Shown: piece by piece, positions 16,955 to 27,301 of the stretch | How positions within the stretch are numbered: the stretch's first letter is position 1 | Layout of the letters: the number at the start of each line of letters is the position of its first letter | Source: Nocardioides sp. PD653-B2 | Lineage (GTDB): Bacteria; Actinomycetota; Actinomycetes; Propionibacteriales; Nocardioidaceae | Direction: 5' to 3' | DNA: 64,000 nt | Assembly: GCF_002117935.1 (NCBI RefSeq) | Contig: NZ_BDJE01000004.1 | Span: 124,001 to 188,000 of the forward strand | Translations under genes and position numbers: made by a program | The notes under the pieces: generated by a model | Databases searched by the model: none | What the model saw: the letters and a program-made list of their open reading frames with translations, nothing else | What the model was told of the DNA's origin: nothing

Positions 16955-18412
16955 TCACCCCGCCACCTTTGAATCGACCTGGATGGCCGACAGGATATTC
17001 TCAACTGCATCCTTTGCGTCACCGAAAAGCATTGAGGCGTTGTCCCGGTAGAAGAGCGGATTGTCAACGCCGGCGTAGCCAGGCGCCATAGACCGCTTGA
17101 ACACGATCACACGCTTTGCATCCCAGACTCGAAGGACGGGCATGCCGGCGATGGGAGACCCGGGATCCTCGGCTGCCGCTGGGTTGACGGTGTCGTTTGC
17201 CCCGAGGACCAATACCACGTCCGTGTCGGCAAGTTCGTCGTTGATCTCGTCCATCTCGAGGACGATGTCGTACGGCACCTTTGCCTCGGCGAGCAGGACA
17301 TTCATGTGCCCCGGCAGGCGCCCGGCAACGGGATGGATCCCGAATCGAACGTTGACTCCTTGGTCGCGGAGGCGTCGGGTGAGCTCAGCGATCGGATACT
17401 GTGCGCGGGCGACGGCCATGCCGTAACCCGGAGTGATAACGACCGTCGACGCGCCCTGAATCAGGTCGGCGACGCCATTGGCATCGATCTCGTGGTAGTC
17501 CCCGTGTTCGGCCGCGGTACCGGAGGTAGCTACGATTCCGAACCCGCCTGCTATGACGGAGAGAAACGACCGATTCATGGCTTTACACATGATGTAGGAC
17601 AAGTAGGCGCCGGAGGACCCGACCAGTGCGCCCGTGATGATCAAGAGGTCGTTGTTCAGCAGGAAGCCTGAAGCAGCAGCGGCCCACCCGGAGTAGCTGT
17701 TCAGCATCGACACCACGACTGGCATATCGCCTCCGCCGATGCTGGCGACCAGGTGCCAGCCCAGCAGGAGCGCCAGTGCCGTGACAGCCGCGAGCAGCCA
17801 CATCTGGGGGTCGACGACGAACCAGGCCGTCAGGGCGGAAAACGCGACGAGCGCAGCGAGATTGAGGACGTTCTTTCCCGGGATCATGAGCGGGGCAGAG
17901 CGGATCCTGGCTGACAGTTTGAGGAACGCGACGACCGAGCCGGTGAACGTCACAGCGCCGATGAAGACGCCGATGCAGACTTCCGCGTGGTGGATCCGTA
18001 GGAGGCTGTCTCCCTCGCCAAAGGTGGCGTGTCCGATGCCTCGCTCGACCTCAAGGTAGCCGTTCCAGCCCACGAGCACGGCAGCGAGTCCCACGAATGA
18101 GTGGAGAAGCGCGATCAGTTGGGGCATGCCCGTCATTTCGACGATTCGGGCGCGCCACAAGCCGAGCGAGGCGCCGATCGCCACTGCGATGAGCAGCAGG
18201 GCGATGCTGCCCTCCCCTCCGCCGGTGGGGTTCTCGCCCGTGGCCGCGTCGAGGAAGAGCCCGAACGTTGCGAGCAGAGCGATTCCCATGCCGATGATGG
18301 CGAAGAACGCCCCTCGGCGCGCGGTCTCATGCCGGGAGAGGCCAGCTAGCGCCAGGATGAAGAGGACGGCGGCAATCAGGTACGCCGCGGTAGCGATGGA
18401 GGAGGTACTCAT
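16955..18412 (-). CDS. pntB: NAD(P) transhydrogenase subunit beta
   Basis: A 485-aa protein with an N-terminal membrane domain of about eight to nine hydrophobic segments and a C-terminal NADP(H)-binding domain III. Domain III shows [27 protein letters not shown] and [14 protein letters not shown], all diagnostic of PntB. With PntA it couples proton entry to NADPH formation from NADH. It starts 4 bp after the pntA stop. In this setting it may supply NADPH to the oxygenase and reductase genes around it (inference). Confidence 0.96.
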   Translation of the reverse strand: MSTSSIATAAYLIAAVLFILALAGLSRHETARRGAFFAIIGMGIALLATFGLFLDAATGENPTGGGEGSIALLLIAVAIGASLGLWRARIVEMTGMPQLIALLHSFVGLAAVLVGWNGYLEVERGIGHATFGEGDSLLRIHHAEVCIGVFIGAVTFTGSVVAFLKLSARIRSAPLMIPGKNVLNLAALVAFSALTAWFVVDPQMWLLAAVTALALLLGWHLVASIGGGDMPVVVSMLNSYSGWAAAASGFLLNNDLLIITGALVGSSGAYLSYIMCKAMNRSFLSVIAGGFGIVATSGTAAEHGDYHEIDANGVADLIQGASTVVITPGYGMAVARAQYPIAELTRRLRDQGVNVRFGIHPVAGRLPGHMNVLLAEAKVPYDIVLEMDEINDELADTDVVLVLGANDTVNPAAAEDPGSPIAGMPVLRVWDAKRVIVFKRSMAPGYAGVDNPLFYRDNASMLFGDAKDAVENILSAIQVDSKVAG

Positions 18413-18416
18413 CGTG

Positions 18417-19967
18417 TCAACCCTTCACGGACTCGCGCTGGAACATCCGCAGCATCCGGCGGGTCACCGCGAACCCACCGAAGATGTTGATGGAGGCAAG
18501 CAGGGTCGCCGCGAACGCCAACGCCCGGATGGTCGGATCGTCGATCGCGAGCTGTAGGAATGAGCCGACGACGATGATTCCGGAGATCGCGTTCGTCACC
18601 GACATGAGCGGCGTGTGCAGTGCATGGTGAACGTTTCCGATGACGTAGAAGCCAACGACGGTTGCCAACGTGAGAACCGTGAAGTGCTGCGGGATCGGTT
18701 CAGGGGCGGTCGCGACCAGAACGAGGAACAGTGCGAGTCCGACTCCGACGAGGCCAAACCGGCGCCGTGCCGACGAGCGCTTGTCTCGCTTTCGCTTCCC
18801 TTGGCCGGGAGCCACGGTCTGGGGGCGCGTCACCGGCGAGGCCGAAACCTGGACAGGCGGGGGTGGCCACAGCCTTTCTCCATCCTTGACGACCGTCATG
18901 CTTCGCTGCACCACGTCATCGAGATCCAGGACGAGTGTGCCGTCCTTCTTTGGCGTCAGAAGCTTCATCAGGTTGACCAGGTTGGTGCCATACATCTGCG
19001 AGGCTTGAGTGGGAAGTCGGCCAGGAAGATCCGTGTACCCGATGATCGTTACACCGTTCGACGTCACGATCTTCTGGTCGCGCACTGAGCCCTCAACGTT
19101 GCCGCCCTGCGCTGTGGCCATATCAATCACCACTGAGCCGGCCTTCATCTCCGCGATGTCCGCCGCCGTGACTAGCTTGGGGGCCGGCCGCCCGGGAATC
19201 AGAGCAGTGGTGATGATGATGTCGACGTCGCGCGCCTGCTCTGAATAGATCTCCGCCGCTCGACGGTCGTAGTCTTGCGAAGTCGATGACGCATAGCCCG
19301 TGCCGGAGTGTTCGACCTCGACATCAACCGCGAGGTACTCCCCGCCAAGCGACTTGACTTGGTCGGCAACCTCGGGGCGAGGGTCGGTAGCTCGCACGAT
19401 CGCTCCGAGCGACGAGGCAGCACCGATCGCGGCCAGACCGGCGACACCGACCCCAGCAACGAGCACCTTCGCTGGCGGAACCTTCCCGGCCGCCGTGACT
19501 TGGCCGGTGAAGAACCTGCCAAACTCGTGAGCCGCCTCAATTACGGCTCGATAGCCGGCGATGTTGGCCATCGAGGAGAGTACGTCGAGCGACTGCGCAC
19601 GCGAGATCCGTGGCACTGCGTCCATCGCCAGGGCCGTTAGTGGCCTAGCCGCCAGCGCTTCGACGAGGTCGGGATTCTGCGCGGGCGCCATGAGGGCGAT
19701 GAGTGTGGTGCCGTCGGCCAACAGCGGGATCTCGTCAACCGTCGGACCGTTCACGCGGAGGATGACGTCTGCCATCAAGACCTTCGCGCTGGAGGCAACG
19801 TCGGCCCCAGCATCCACGAATGCCTCATCGGAGAAACCTGCAAGCTCGCCCGCACCGTCCTCGACGACGACGTCGTAGCCCAGGCCGATCAACTGCCGGA
19901 CCGTAGCGGGAGTCGCTGCCACACGGGTCTCTCGAGGCTTCGTCTCTCGCGGTACCCCAATGAGCAT
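18417..19967 (-). CDS. pntA: NAD(P) transhydrogenase subunit alpha
   Basis: A 516-aa full-length PntA, comparable to the ~510-aa enterobacterial form. The NAD(H)-binding domain I starts at [17 protein letters not shown] and shows [15 protein letters not shown] and [12 protein letters not shown]. The last ~90 residues form the membrane part with about three to four segments. ATG 19967 matches the family N-terminus; an earlier in-frame start adds 12 residues. A TATAGT -10-like hexamer on the minus strand lies at 20007-20002. The gene is divergent from the TetR regulator at 20133. Confidence 0.96.
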   Translation of the reverse strand: MLIGVPRETKPRETRVAATPATVRQLIGLGYDVVVEDGAGELAGFSDEAFVDAGADVASSAKVLMADVILRVNGPTVDEIPLLADGTTLIALMAPAQNPDLVEALAARPLTALAMDAVPRISRAQSLDVLSSMANIAGYRAVIEAAHEFGRFFTGQVTAAGKVPPAKVLVAGVGVAGLAAIGAASSLGAIVRATDPRPEVADQVKSLGGEYLAVDVEVEHSGTGYASSTSQDYDRRAAEIYSEQARDVDIIITTALIPGRPAPKLVTAADIAEMKAGSVVIDMATAQGGNVEGSVRDQKIVTSNGVTIIGYTDLPGRLPTQASQMYGTNLVNLMKLLTPKKDGTLVLDLDDVVQRSMTVVKDGERLWPPPPVQVSASPVTRPQTVAPGQGKRKRDKRSSARRRFGLVGVGLALFLVLVATAPEPIPQHFTVLTLATVVGFYVIGNVHHALHTPLMSVTNAISGIIVVGSFLQLAIDDPTIRALAFAATLLASINIFGGFAVTRRMLRMFQRESVKG

Positions 19968-20132
19968 TCGAGTCACTCCATCCCAGTCGATGTTCAGTGC
20001 CACTATACGATTATGCCGAGTGAGGCCGTTATTCCTGCGAGAGTTGTGCTAGTTTCATCAGGACGTCCAGCAGTCCTTCACACTGCAGAACCACGGACGG
20101 ATGTGTAAGCGATCCGCACTAGGACTGGCCCG

Positions 20133-20780
20133 ATGAGCCGCAGCACTGAACGCCGCCACGTCGAAGGCGACCGCGAGCAAGAGATCCGCGACGCCACCCT
20201 CGAGGTGCTCGCCGAGTCCGGCTACGACCGGCTAACCATGGATGCCGTCGCCACGAAGGCGAAGGCGTCCAAGGCCACGCTCTACAGGCGCTGGAGCAGT
20301 AAAGAAGGCTTGGTCATCGATGCGGTGGAACACATGAGGCACGCCGCCGACTTGCCCGACACTGGCGCGCTCCGCGATGACCTGCAAGCCCTGTCCTGCG
20401 GCGTCGGGGGCCTCGCTGACACCACGACGGTGTCTACGTTCGCGGGGGTGCTCACTGCCCTCGCCCGTGACCCTGACTTCGCCGAGGCGTTCCGTCGCGA
20501 CTTCGTTGGCCCCAAGGTCGCCACCTCTCGGCAGCTTTGGGAACGCGCCCAAGAGCGCGGCGAGGTCCACGCCGCCGTCGACCTCGATCTCTTCGAATCC
20601 GCCCTAGCGGGGATCGTTCTGCACCGCATGTTCGTGACGGGCGACGTCCCGGATCCCCATACGATCGCCCGGGTGATCGACCAGATCATCATGCCGGCTG
20701 CAAGCGGCGGGCCGGACACCCAGCACCGACTCTCAAACCGAGTCTCTGTCGGAGACGACCAAGTACCGGAGACCAAGTGA
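20133..20780 (+). CDS. TetR-family transcriptional regulator
   Basis: A 215-aa protein. The N-terminal HTH (about residues 18-64) contains EIRDATLEVLAESGYDRLTM and KASKATLYRRWSSKEGLV, the classic TetR pattern. The C-terminal ligand and dimer domain resembles the TetR_C_11/AcrR-like group. Divergent from pntAB with about 165 bp between the starts, so it is a candidate regulator of pntAB and itself. No convincing operator palindrome was seen in the gap. Confidence 0.9.
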   Translation: MSRSTERRHVEGDREQEIRDATLEVLAESGYDRLTMDAVATKAKASKATLYRRWSSKEGLVIDAVEHMRHAADLPDTGALRDDLQALSCGVGGLADTTTVSTFAGVLTALARDPDFAEAFRRDFVGPKVATSRQLWERAQERGEVHAAVDLDLFESALAGIVLHRMFVTGDVPDPHTIARVIDQIIMPAASGGPDTQHRLSNRVSVGDDQVPETK

Positions 20781-21161
20781 AGGAGGGCCTCAACCAGCCT
20801 GGCAGCGTTGTGGACATCGCCCTTCCCTTCATGTCCTCGGGGGACCCGTTGGCTGCCCTACGGCCGGCGAGGAGGACTCGCGGGTCAGCCAGGTGGTCCT
20901 CGGCATGGCATCGACGCTCAGGCGTCAGCACGATGAGAGGTCGCGCGCAACCGGTCGCCGCCGGGGGCGAGCGCCCAGGGCCGCTGAGGTACTGAGACCA
21001 CACGCACGCGATGTTCGCCCCAGGGGCCGCCGGCACTGCTCTCCGATGGGACCCTTTTCAAGTTACTAGATGTCTGAGCTGAGGCTTGACGCTCAAGCTC
21101 CAGGCGCGGGCCCACGGTAGGCTCAGCACCGCGACGGATCAGAGTGAGGAAGGCACCCGAA
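20781..21161. other. Intergenic stretch without a recognised gene
   Basis: Short open frames on both strands show no family resemblance. It separates the TetR gene from the XRE-cupin regulator. Nothing further is supported. Confidence 0.4.
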
Positions 21162-21761
21162 GTGGAAGAAAGTGCTCGGTCGCAACTCCGCAGCGCGCGC
21201 ACCGGCGCTGGCCTGAGCGTTCGCGAGCTCAGCCGAAGGGTGGGAATTTCACCTAGCATGCTCTCCCAGATCGAGAATGGTCGAAGCGAACCCTCGGTCG
21301 CCACGCTCTACGGGCTTGTTTCCGCACTGTCGATCTCGCTCGACGAACTGCTCGGCGGCTCGGCTCCCAATGGAGAGCCGAACAGTGGCCAGGTAAAGCA
21401 CACCGTCCTAAGGGCCGAAGAACGAGCCGTCTTGGACATGGCCAGCGGTGTGCGCTGGGAGCGGCTCACCCCAGACGGCGATCCGCTGGTCGCCGCGTTG
21501 CTGGTCACCTATCCCCCAGGTAGCAGCTCGTCGGGAAATGGGGGCCTGATGAGGCACAGTGGTCACGAGTACGGTTACCTGCTCGAGGGAGAGTTGACCG
21601 CACAGGTCGGGTTCGACACTTTCGTTCTCCATCCGGGCGACTCCGTAAGTTTCGATTCAACGACGCCACACCTATATCGAAACGACAGTTCACAATCCTC
21701 AAAGGGCATATGGCATGTGGTGGGTCTCGATCCTTCAGAAACCCGCGAGAACCCCTTCTGA
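21162..21761 (+). CDS. XRE-family regulator with C-terminal cupin domain
   Basis: A 199-aa protein. The N-terminal HTH_3 reads LRSARTGAGLSVRELSRRVG then ISPSMLSQIENGRSEPSVAT. The C-terminal cupin (about residues 100-195) has HSGHEYGYLLEGE and LHPGDSVSFDSTTPHLYRN. Such regulators sense small acids or amino-compounds through the cupin. GTG 21162 has AGGAAGG 8 bases upstream and is preferred over GTG 21144. No target gene is adjacent on the same strand. Confidence 0.88.
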   Translation: MEESARSQLRSARTGAGLSVRELSRRVGISPSMLSQIENGRSEPSVATLYGLVSALSISLDELLGGSAPNGEPNSGQVKHTVLRAEERAVLDMASGVRWERLTPDGDPLVAALLVTYPPGSSSSGNGGLMRHSGHEYGYLLEGELTAQVGFDTFVLHPGDSVSFDSTTPHLYRNDSSQSSKGIWHVVGLDPSETRENPF

Positions 21762-22136
21762 TTGCGCGATTCGACGGAAGAGCGAGCACGACTTCAATTC
21801 ATATGTGAACGTGTCCCGAGCGTGACCGGAACGACGAGTTGTCGCCGGCCAATAGGAGCGTCCTTGCGTGTAGCGAGGCGCGGAGGATTGTTTGTGCCCG
21901 GCGAGCAGCGCGCGAAGGCCTCATGGAAACACCCGGCGAAGGCGTGGATGTCAACGCCCGGCGACTGGCGTCTTGATCGTCAACCCGATCAAGTCACTCG
22001 GTGGCTTGTCATGTTCTTTCGGTGAAGCTTGGCCAATACCCACCGCCTTCGCGATGCCTCGAGCGGCGCTCCGCAGGCCGCCTTTGCCAGCAGGTTTTCG
22101 CATGCGCGCGCGCCTGTGCGTGGCCACAGAGGACAA
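21762..22136. other. Intergenic stretch, possible decayed coding sequence
   Basis: A minus-strand frame at 21951-22136 (61 codons, ending SDLIGLTIKTPVAGR) looks protein-like but matches no family I know. Nothing else is seen here. Confidence 0.3.
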
Positions 22137-23030
22137 CTAGTCGTCGGGCGGGCGCGCCGCCCAGCGCGCTTCAGCGCTCTCGACCGCCTCGCGAAGCGCA
22201 CGCGCGACGTACGCCGGCACCCGGAGCCCGCGGCGGTGCGCCCAGAGCAACTCGGCCTCGACCCGGGAGATCTGAGTGGCGAAGTCGTCCGGCTCGGCGC
22301 CGATGCTGAGTGCGCGCATCACGTCGCCGAAGTCGGCCGCTTGGGCGGGGTTGTTGGCGCCGACGGGGGCGAAAGACATCGTCCTCATCCGGCGCACCAT
22401 CCACCGCTGCCAGCCGGCGAGCTGGTCCCACAGGGCTCGGGCGGAGAACTGGTAGAAGGCGTAGTGGCCCGGCTCCTGCCGCCGGATCGGGGCGATCACG
22501 GTCCGCGCGATCGCCCGCTCGCCCAGGTCGAGGACACCCCGGTGGAGCAGGTTGTAGGCGAGCACCGCCGAGCGCTCGGTCGCCATGCCGGTCAGGTAGT
22601 AGAGCATCCGGCAGACGTCCTGGAACGCAGGTAGGTGCGCGAGTGCTCCGAGGATCCTCACCTTGACCCCGACCGAGCTTAGGTCGGTCTCGGCCGGCGG
22701 GCGGCCGAGCTCCACCTGCAGGGCGTCGAGGATCAGACCGTGCCGGATCTCCTGCGGCTGCCAGACCTCGGCGTAGAAGCGTCTGTCGATCTCGGGCGGT
22801 TCGGGGAGCAGCGTCGTCAGCTCCAGGACGTTGCGGTCGACCTCGAGTTCGACCCGGGCCATGTAGTCGAGCACGTGCCCGTAGCGGTCGTTGAAGAGCC
22901 GTGGTCGACGCACGGTGTAGTCGACCGAGGCCAGGTCGATCGGCGGATGCTCGAGACCAAGTCGATCCACGTGCTCGGCAAGTCTGCGGTCCTGCAGGGA
23001 CGTCCGCGCTCTTGCAGAATGCAGGTTCAT
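22137..23030 (-). CDS. Ferritin-like di-iron protein of unknown function
   Basis: A 297-aa, largely helical protein. Candidate di-iron ligands follow the ferritin-like/acyl-ACP-desaturase pattern of two Glu...ExxH half-sites: Glu in VELEVDRN, QEIRH (ExxH), Glu in MATERSAV and QEPGHYAFY. A four-helix bundle with a carboxylate-bridged di-iron site, and an oxygenase, desaturase or oxidase activity, is plausible. It lies on the same strand as the SnoaL-bicupin-HpaB genes, 165 bp beyond SnoaL, and may extend that pathway. Confidence 0.7.
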   Translation of the reverse strand: MNLHSARARTSLQDRRLAEHVDRLGLEHPPIDLASVDYTVRRPRLFNDRYGHVLDYMARVELEVDRNVLELTTLLPEPPEIDRRFYAEVWQPQEIRHGLILDALQVELGRPPAETDLSSVGVKVRILGALAHLPAFQDVCRMLYYLTGMATERSAVLAYNLLHRGVLDLGERAIARTVIAPIRRQEPGHYAFYQFSARALWDQLAGWQRWMVRRMRTMSFAPVGANNPAQAADFGDVMRALSIGAEPDDFATQISRVEAELLWAHRRGLRVPAYVARALREAVESAEARWAARPPDD

Positions 23031-23195
23031 GAAGAGTTGATGTCATGTCGGAGTGGACGCGTTCAATGCTTGCTGCGTGGCAGCCGCCTTTCATCCCGGC
23101 GACCGAGAGCATGGGAAAACTCCCAAGGATCGATCCTGAGCAACGCCCCTGCTTGACGCCACGTCCATCGCCGGAGGTCGCCTCGCTGAAGAAGG

Positions 23196-23600
23196 CTAGC
23201 GATCCGAATCGGCCATCTGGCGTTGGAATGTAGCGAGATCCCAGTAGTCACTGGTGCTCTGGATGACGCCGCCTTCATGGCACATCACCTGGACGCCTCG
23301 GATCTGTAGGGCTTGACCCCGTGCTGCGATCGGTCCGAAGTCCTCCTGCAGCGTTCCAGTCAGCACGTACCAGCCGACACTGGCGGACGCGGCGTCGATG
23401 CTACCCAGGACGTCCCAATGCGCGTCAGGGAAGCAAGACAGGAAGTGTGCCAGTCCTTCCTGAATCGCTTGTCGACCCCGATTCACGTGCCCCACGGCTA
23501 CATCTTCGTGGGTGCCGTCGGCCGAATAGAGGGCGGCCGCCGCGGCTGCGTCGTGGGCGTTGTATGCGGAAAAGAAGGCCGTCGAAATGCTTGCAGTCAC
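23196..23600 (-). CDS. SnoaL-like (NTF2-fold) protein
   Basis: A 134-aa NTF2-fold protein: FFSAYNAHDAAAAAALYSAD and HEDVAVGHVNRGRQAIQEGL at the N-terminus, GVQVMCHEGGVIQSTSDYWD near the end. These match SnoaL-like polyketide-cyclase/hydrolase relatives. GTG 23600 fits family length; a frame running back to 23741 adds an unconvincing leader. A strong hairpin at 23708-23754 separates it from the bicupin gene, so it may be expressed at a lower level or separately. Confidence 0.8.
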   Translation of the reverse strand: MTASISTAFFSAYNAHDAAAAAALYSADGTHEDVAVGHVNRGRQAIQEGLAHFLSCFPDAHWDVLGSIDAASASVGWYVLTGTLQEDFGPIAARGQALQIRGVQVMCHEGGVIQSTSDYWDLATFQRQMADSDR

Positions 23601-23707
23601 GTGCCTAATCACTCCAGTCGGTTCCAGGTCAGAGCTACTCGTTCGTCGCGATGTTCTTGCGGCTGCCTCGACACACACCTGGGGTCGGCGCGGGCCGCGC
23701 CCGAGTA

Positions 23708-23754
23708 CCTGGGTGGTGTTTGCCCCCACTGCGGGGACCAAAGCACCACCCAGG
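23708..23754 (-). terminator. Long interrupted hairpin between bicupin and SnoaL genes
   Basis: CCTGGGTGGTG at 23708-23718 pairs with CACCACCCAGG at 23744-23754. Inside, TTTG/CAAA and CCCC/GGGG extend the stem with two small mismatches around a 5-nt loop. There is no U-tract, so it is a factor-independent-like terminator or attenuator in the intergenic gap on the minus-strand transcript. Confidence 0.55.
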
Positions 23755-23771
23755 CGGGCGTGCCCGCGGGC

Positions 23772-24638
23772 CTACTCGTTGTGCTCGGGCAAGGCACGCC
23801 AGTTGTCAGGGAAGTAGAAGGCGTCGGATACCGGGGGAACGGGCGACTGGACCTCGATCCAGCGGGCGTCGACTTCGTTCTCATCGTTGAGGAACCCGTG
23901 TGTGGCACCCGTACCGACCCAGACGAGATCGCCGGTCGTCATGCGTTCGTGATTGCCGTCGAGCCAGCCGTGCATCCCGCCCTGGGTGTAGAAGTAGATC
24001 TCCTCGAACGGGTGGTAGTGCACCGACGCCGCGCGTCCCAGGCCCATGCCCTTGGCGATCTTCGCCATGAAGACGGTGTGCTGGTTGGCGCCGAGCAGCT
24101 GATCGACCATCATCCGGATGGAGATGTTCTTGATGCAAGGACCGTGATAGCCGGGCATGTTCAGGTCGCCGACCGGAGCCATGTCGGCGTCATCGAAGTG
24201 GCCGGCCCACCGGTGGCGAGGGTCAATCTCCGACGGACGTCCAAGCTTCTCCCCGATAATCGGGGGGCCGCTGATGAAGTTCCGCGCGCCCTCGTAGCCC
24301 GGCGGTCTCGGCGACTTCACCCAGAAGAGCTCCAGACCGTCGTCCCCCGCGGTGAGCGTGTGCGGCAGCGCCGGCGGCGCGACCGCGTAGTCGTCGACGG
24401 CGATGTCGTACTCGAGGCCGACGATCGAGACCGTGCCATAGCCCCCTCGGACAACGAACGACTCCTCGAACGGGCTCCGATACCAAGGCATCGTCGCACC
24501 AGGGGCCAGCTTCCGCAGCGAAACCTCCATGTGGTGCGAGCCGTGCTCCTCACCAACCATGACGGCCTCGCTGAGCCCAGGGAACTCCTTGACCTCATGA
24601 AAGACCCTCTCCGCTGCACGGGAAATGTGATAGACCAT
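23772..24638 (-). CDS. Bicupin dioxygenase-like protein (homogentisate dioxygenase superfamily)
   Basis: A 288-aa protein with two cupin domains. The second, SVHYHPFEEIYFYTQGG followed by GTGATHGF, carries the His-His-Glu...His pattern of iron-binding cupins and resembles the HGD active-site region. The first (SPFEESFVVRGGYG, APPALPHTLTA) keeps the Glu but has Tyr-Arg where the His pair would be, so it is probably structural. ATG 24638 has a GGGAG site 8 bases upstream. It directly follows the HpaB-type monooxygenase and is the best candidate ring-cleavage enzyme of this operon. Confidence 0.78.
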   Translation of the reverse strand: MVYHISRAAERVFHEVKEFPGLSEAVMVGEEHGSHHMEVSLRKLAPGATMPWYRSPFEESFVVRGGYGTVSIVGLEYDIAVDDYAVAPPALPHTLTAGDDGLELFWVKSPRPPGYEGARNFISGPPIIGEKLGRPSEIDPRHRWAGHFDDADMAPVGDLNMPGYHGPCIKNISIRMMVDQLLGANQHTVFMAKIAKGMGLGRAASVHYHPFEEIYFYTQGGMHGWLDGNHERMTTGDLVWVGTGATHGFLNDENEVDARWIEVQSPVPPVSDAFYFPDNWRALPEHNE

Positions 24639-24753
24639 GCGATGTTTCTCCCAACCGATGTCTGATGATTGTGTAAGGGATGCGTGCGTACTGCCTGTCG
24701 CTAGTCGCGCGTGAGCCGACCGGACGAGCCGAGACGAGACCGGTGACCACCCA

Positions 24754-26274
24754 CTAACGCGCTGCGGCGGAGTCCAGACGGCGCGCGTACTCGGCCTGCG
24801 ACTCATAAGCGCTCTTCGCGTCGCTTTCAGCGCTCAGCCCGCAGACCTCCCGCGCGAGGTCGGCGATCGAACCCGTCGGCGAGATGTCGGCCCGCTTCAT
24901 CGTCAGGGTCCGGATGGACAGGAGCGGTGATCCGTTGAACTGCTCGAACGTGCTGAGGCGGTCACCCCAGTCAGTGAGGAAGAGATCACGGATCGCACGC
25001 GAGATCTGGACACGATCGTGCGGCCGCCCGGTAGCGCCGGTGTGGAGTTGCTCGAGCCAGTCATGGAGGGCGGGCTCGTTCCACTGCTCCTCGGACGGGA
25101 AGAGCAGGGAGGCGCGACCGGCCAGGTCGATGACTTCGCCCACGATGTTCTTGACGTTCTCCAGGTAGTGGGCACGGCCCATGTTGAACAGCAGAGGGTC
25201 GGGCTTGAAAAGCCCGGACGGCGAGTGGAAGCCCTCGATCTCTGACGCAATGACAAACGCCCGGAGCACCTGGTGGAACTCGACGAGCTTGGCGAGCCGT
25301 ACCTGTACCGGCGGAAGCTGGTAGGTGCCGATGTGCGCAGTCATGAGCAAGGCCAGGCCCAGCATGAGTTCCGCTCGAACGTACTGTCGAACGAGCGCCT
25401 CGTAGTGGATCCAGTCGAACACCCGCTGCGGGTACAGCGCGGCGTGTTCGGGATTGCCGATGTGGAAGACGTACTTCCACGGGATCAGGACGTCCTCGAA
25501 GATGATGGAGCAGTCGAGTTCGTCGCCGTGCGAGGCGAGGGGGTGGTTGACCGGGTCGTCCTTGACCGTCGCCTCACGGCTGATCACGGTCACCCCTGGC
25601 GTGGCGACGGGGACAGCGCCGTAGATGACCTCTTCCCCGGGCATGCCGGGGCGGACGAAGACGCCGAGGTGAATGAAGTCGGCGAAGGGTACACCGGTCG
25701 CCACGGCCTTGACGCCGCGAACAATGATGCCGTCGTCGTTCGTGGAGACGACGCGCAGAGCCGGCGAGTCGACCTGAGTCCGGTCCTTCGAGCGGTCGAC
25801 CTGCGGATCGATGAATGCCGGCACGCAGTTGTAGTCGTTGTCTTGGACCAGCTGGTAGAACTCGCGAATCCCGGCGGTCAGGTCTCGACCGCCGGTGCCG
25901 ATGGACTGGTCACTCCACGGCTGCGGGTCGTCGACGTAGGTGATCAGGCAGGTGTTGTTGGCGGCCGGAGTCCGCGGCGTGCTGCCGCCGTCGAACTTCC
26001 TGATGATGGCCTCGAGGTAGGTCCGCTTCCGCACCAGTCCCTCGTGGTCCACCTGGCGATACCAGATCATCGCCCGGCGCTCGCCCTGGTCATCGACGAA
26101 GGTCATCAGATCCTGAAGCTCAGGATCGTGGTGCATGTCGTAGAACTCGGCCGTGCGCGCCGCGTAGGCTCGGGTCTTCGGATGGGTGGTGACGTCATCG
26201 ATCAACTCACCGCCGACATAGACCACGCGACCGTCGCGGAGCGACTCCAAGTACTGTTCCCCGGTCCGGATCAT
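24754..26274 (-). CDS. FADH2-dependent phenol/4-hydroxyphenylacetate 3-monooxygenase, HpaB family
   Basis: A 506-aa acyl-CoA-dehydrogenase-fold monooxygenase. The N-terminal MIRTGEQYLESLRDGR, VDHEGLVRKRTYLE, central LHLGVFVRPGMPGEE-like region and IFEDVLIPWKYVF are hallmarks of HpaB/phenol hydroxylase large components. It would hydroxylate a phenol ortho to the OH with FADH2 from a separate reductase; a matching flavin reductase lies at 31272-31814. ATG 26274 fits the family N-terminus exactly. It is third in an operon after the split-barrel and TIM-barrel genes. Natural substrate undetermined. Confidence 0.9.
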   Translation of the reverse strand: MIRTGEQYLESLRDGRVVYVGGELIDDVTTHPKTRAYAARTAEFYDMHHDPELQDLMTFVDDQGERRAMIWYRQVDHEGLVRKRTYLEAIIRKFDGGSTPRTPAANNTCLITYVDDPQPWSDQSIGTGGRDLTAGIREFYQLVQDNDYNCVPAFIDPQVDRSKDRTQVDSPALRVVSTNDDGIIVRGVKAVATGVPFADFIHLGVFVRPGMPGEEVIYGAVPVATPGVTVISREATVKDDPVNHPLASHGDELDCSIIFEDVLIPWKYVFHIGNPEHAALYPQRVFDWIHYEALVRQYVRAELMLGLALLMTAHIGTYQLPPVQVRLAKLVEFHQVLRAFVIASEIEGFHSPSGLFKPDPLLFNMGRAHYLENVKNIVGEVIDLAGRASLLFPSEEQWNEPALHDWLEQLHTGATGRPHDRVQISRAIRDLFLTDWGDRLSTFEQFNGSPLLSIRTLTMKRADISPTGSIADLAREVCGLSAESDAKSAYESQAEYARRLDSAAAR

Positions 26275-26347
26275 TCTGGACCACCTCTCATGTTGGTTGC
26301 TGGTTCTTCGGTTGCTGCAGGGCCTGAAGGTCGAGACCCGGGTTGAA

Positions 26348-27301
26348 CTAATTGGCCCACGACGGCCGTGAGTGAACTGCACGGTGATCATCGCGATGGT
26401 GGGTTGGGGCGCCGATCGTCAGATCGTCCGTGACCTCTGGCAGCTCCCATGCCAGCCGTGCGCTGGCATGGAGCAGAGCGGCGCCGAGGGCAGGTGCAGT
26501 CGCCCGGAAGTCGTCTGAGAGAACCTCCGGGCTGATGGGACCGGACCAGCCCAACGAGCTCACGCGCCGCACGAACCCGTTCACGTCAAGCTGGCCGTAG
26601 CCGGCCGGAAGCCGGCGCCGTCTGGCAAGCGAGGCGGGGCTGACGCCCTCTTCGACGAGGCCATCCGCAAGTTGCACGAAAGCTACTTGTTCTCCCGAGA
26701 GTCCTCGGAGTTGGATCTCCACCTCGCCCGCGTGGCATACGTGGTAGCTGTCCAAGAGCAGCCCGCAGCGCTCCCACCCAACCTCGGCGCAGATCGACGT
26801 GGCCGTGGCGCAGCTGTCAAGAGGGCCGAAGGGGATGAACTCGAGGGCGATGCGGGTCCCCACCTCCTGGAACATCGCAGCGCAACGCCGCAACTGCGCC
26901 ACGGACTCGTCAGTGACCGCGCCCGCGAACGTCGAGAGACAGAAGGAACCACCCAAAGCGTCAGCCAGCTCGACGAGCCGTTGTGCATCATCCTGCGTTC
27001 GAGGCGAGCCGAGCATGAGGATCCCGACGTCGCTGCACTCCAGCTCCCAGATCCGGAACTCCTCGGCAAGACCCGAGACCAGATCGGCGGTGAAAGCCTC
27101 CGGGGTCGTGCCGAAGGTGACTGACTCCAGGTCCACTCCCACATGTCCGAATCCAGACGCCGCGGCGGCCTTCAGCACTTCAGTCAATGGACGCGTGGCG
27201 CGAGATCGACGATCAGCCGGCGCATCCGAACCGAAGTCCACCCAGTTGAGTGAACTCAGCGAATATTCGGGCGCAGCGGGGACGGACGACATGGAGGTCA
27301 T
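26348..27301 (-). CDS. Xylose-isomerase-like TIM-barrel protein (sugar phosphate isomerase/epimerase family)
   Basis: A 317-aa AP-endonuclease-2/xylose-isomerase-like barrel. Metal ligands can be placed at Glu in IALEFIPFGP, Asp-His in LLLDSYHVCHAG and a late Glu in ISPEVLSDD. Members act as hydroxypyruvate isomerases, epimerases or dehydratases such as 3-dehydroshikimate dehydratase. Its ATG overlaps the stop of the upstream split-barrel gene (ATGA), showing translational coupling. An internal ATG at 27292 is possible. Confidence 0.85.
   Translation of the reverse strand: MTSMSSVPAAPEYSLSSLNWVDFGSDAPADRRSRATRPLTEVLKAAAASGFGHVGVDLESVTFGTTPEAFTADLVSGLAEEFRIWELECSDVGILMLGSPRTQDDAQRLVELADALGGSFCLSTFAGAVTDESVAQLRRCAAMFQEVGTRIALEFIPFGPLDSCATATSICAEVGWERCGLLLDSYHVCHAGEVEIQLRGLSGEQVAFVQLADGLVEEGVSPASLARRRRLPAGYGQLDVNGFVRRVSSLGWSGPISPEVLSDDFRATAPALGAALLHASARLAWELPEVTDDLTIGAPTHHRDDHRAVHSRPSWAN

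Noticed and set aside
23313..24665. A 450-codon plus-strand open frame
   Set aside because: Antisense to the bicupin and SnoaL genes, no domain signal.
25273..26346. A 357-codon plus-strand open frame
   Set aside because: Antisense to the HpaB-type gene, which has clear family motifs.
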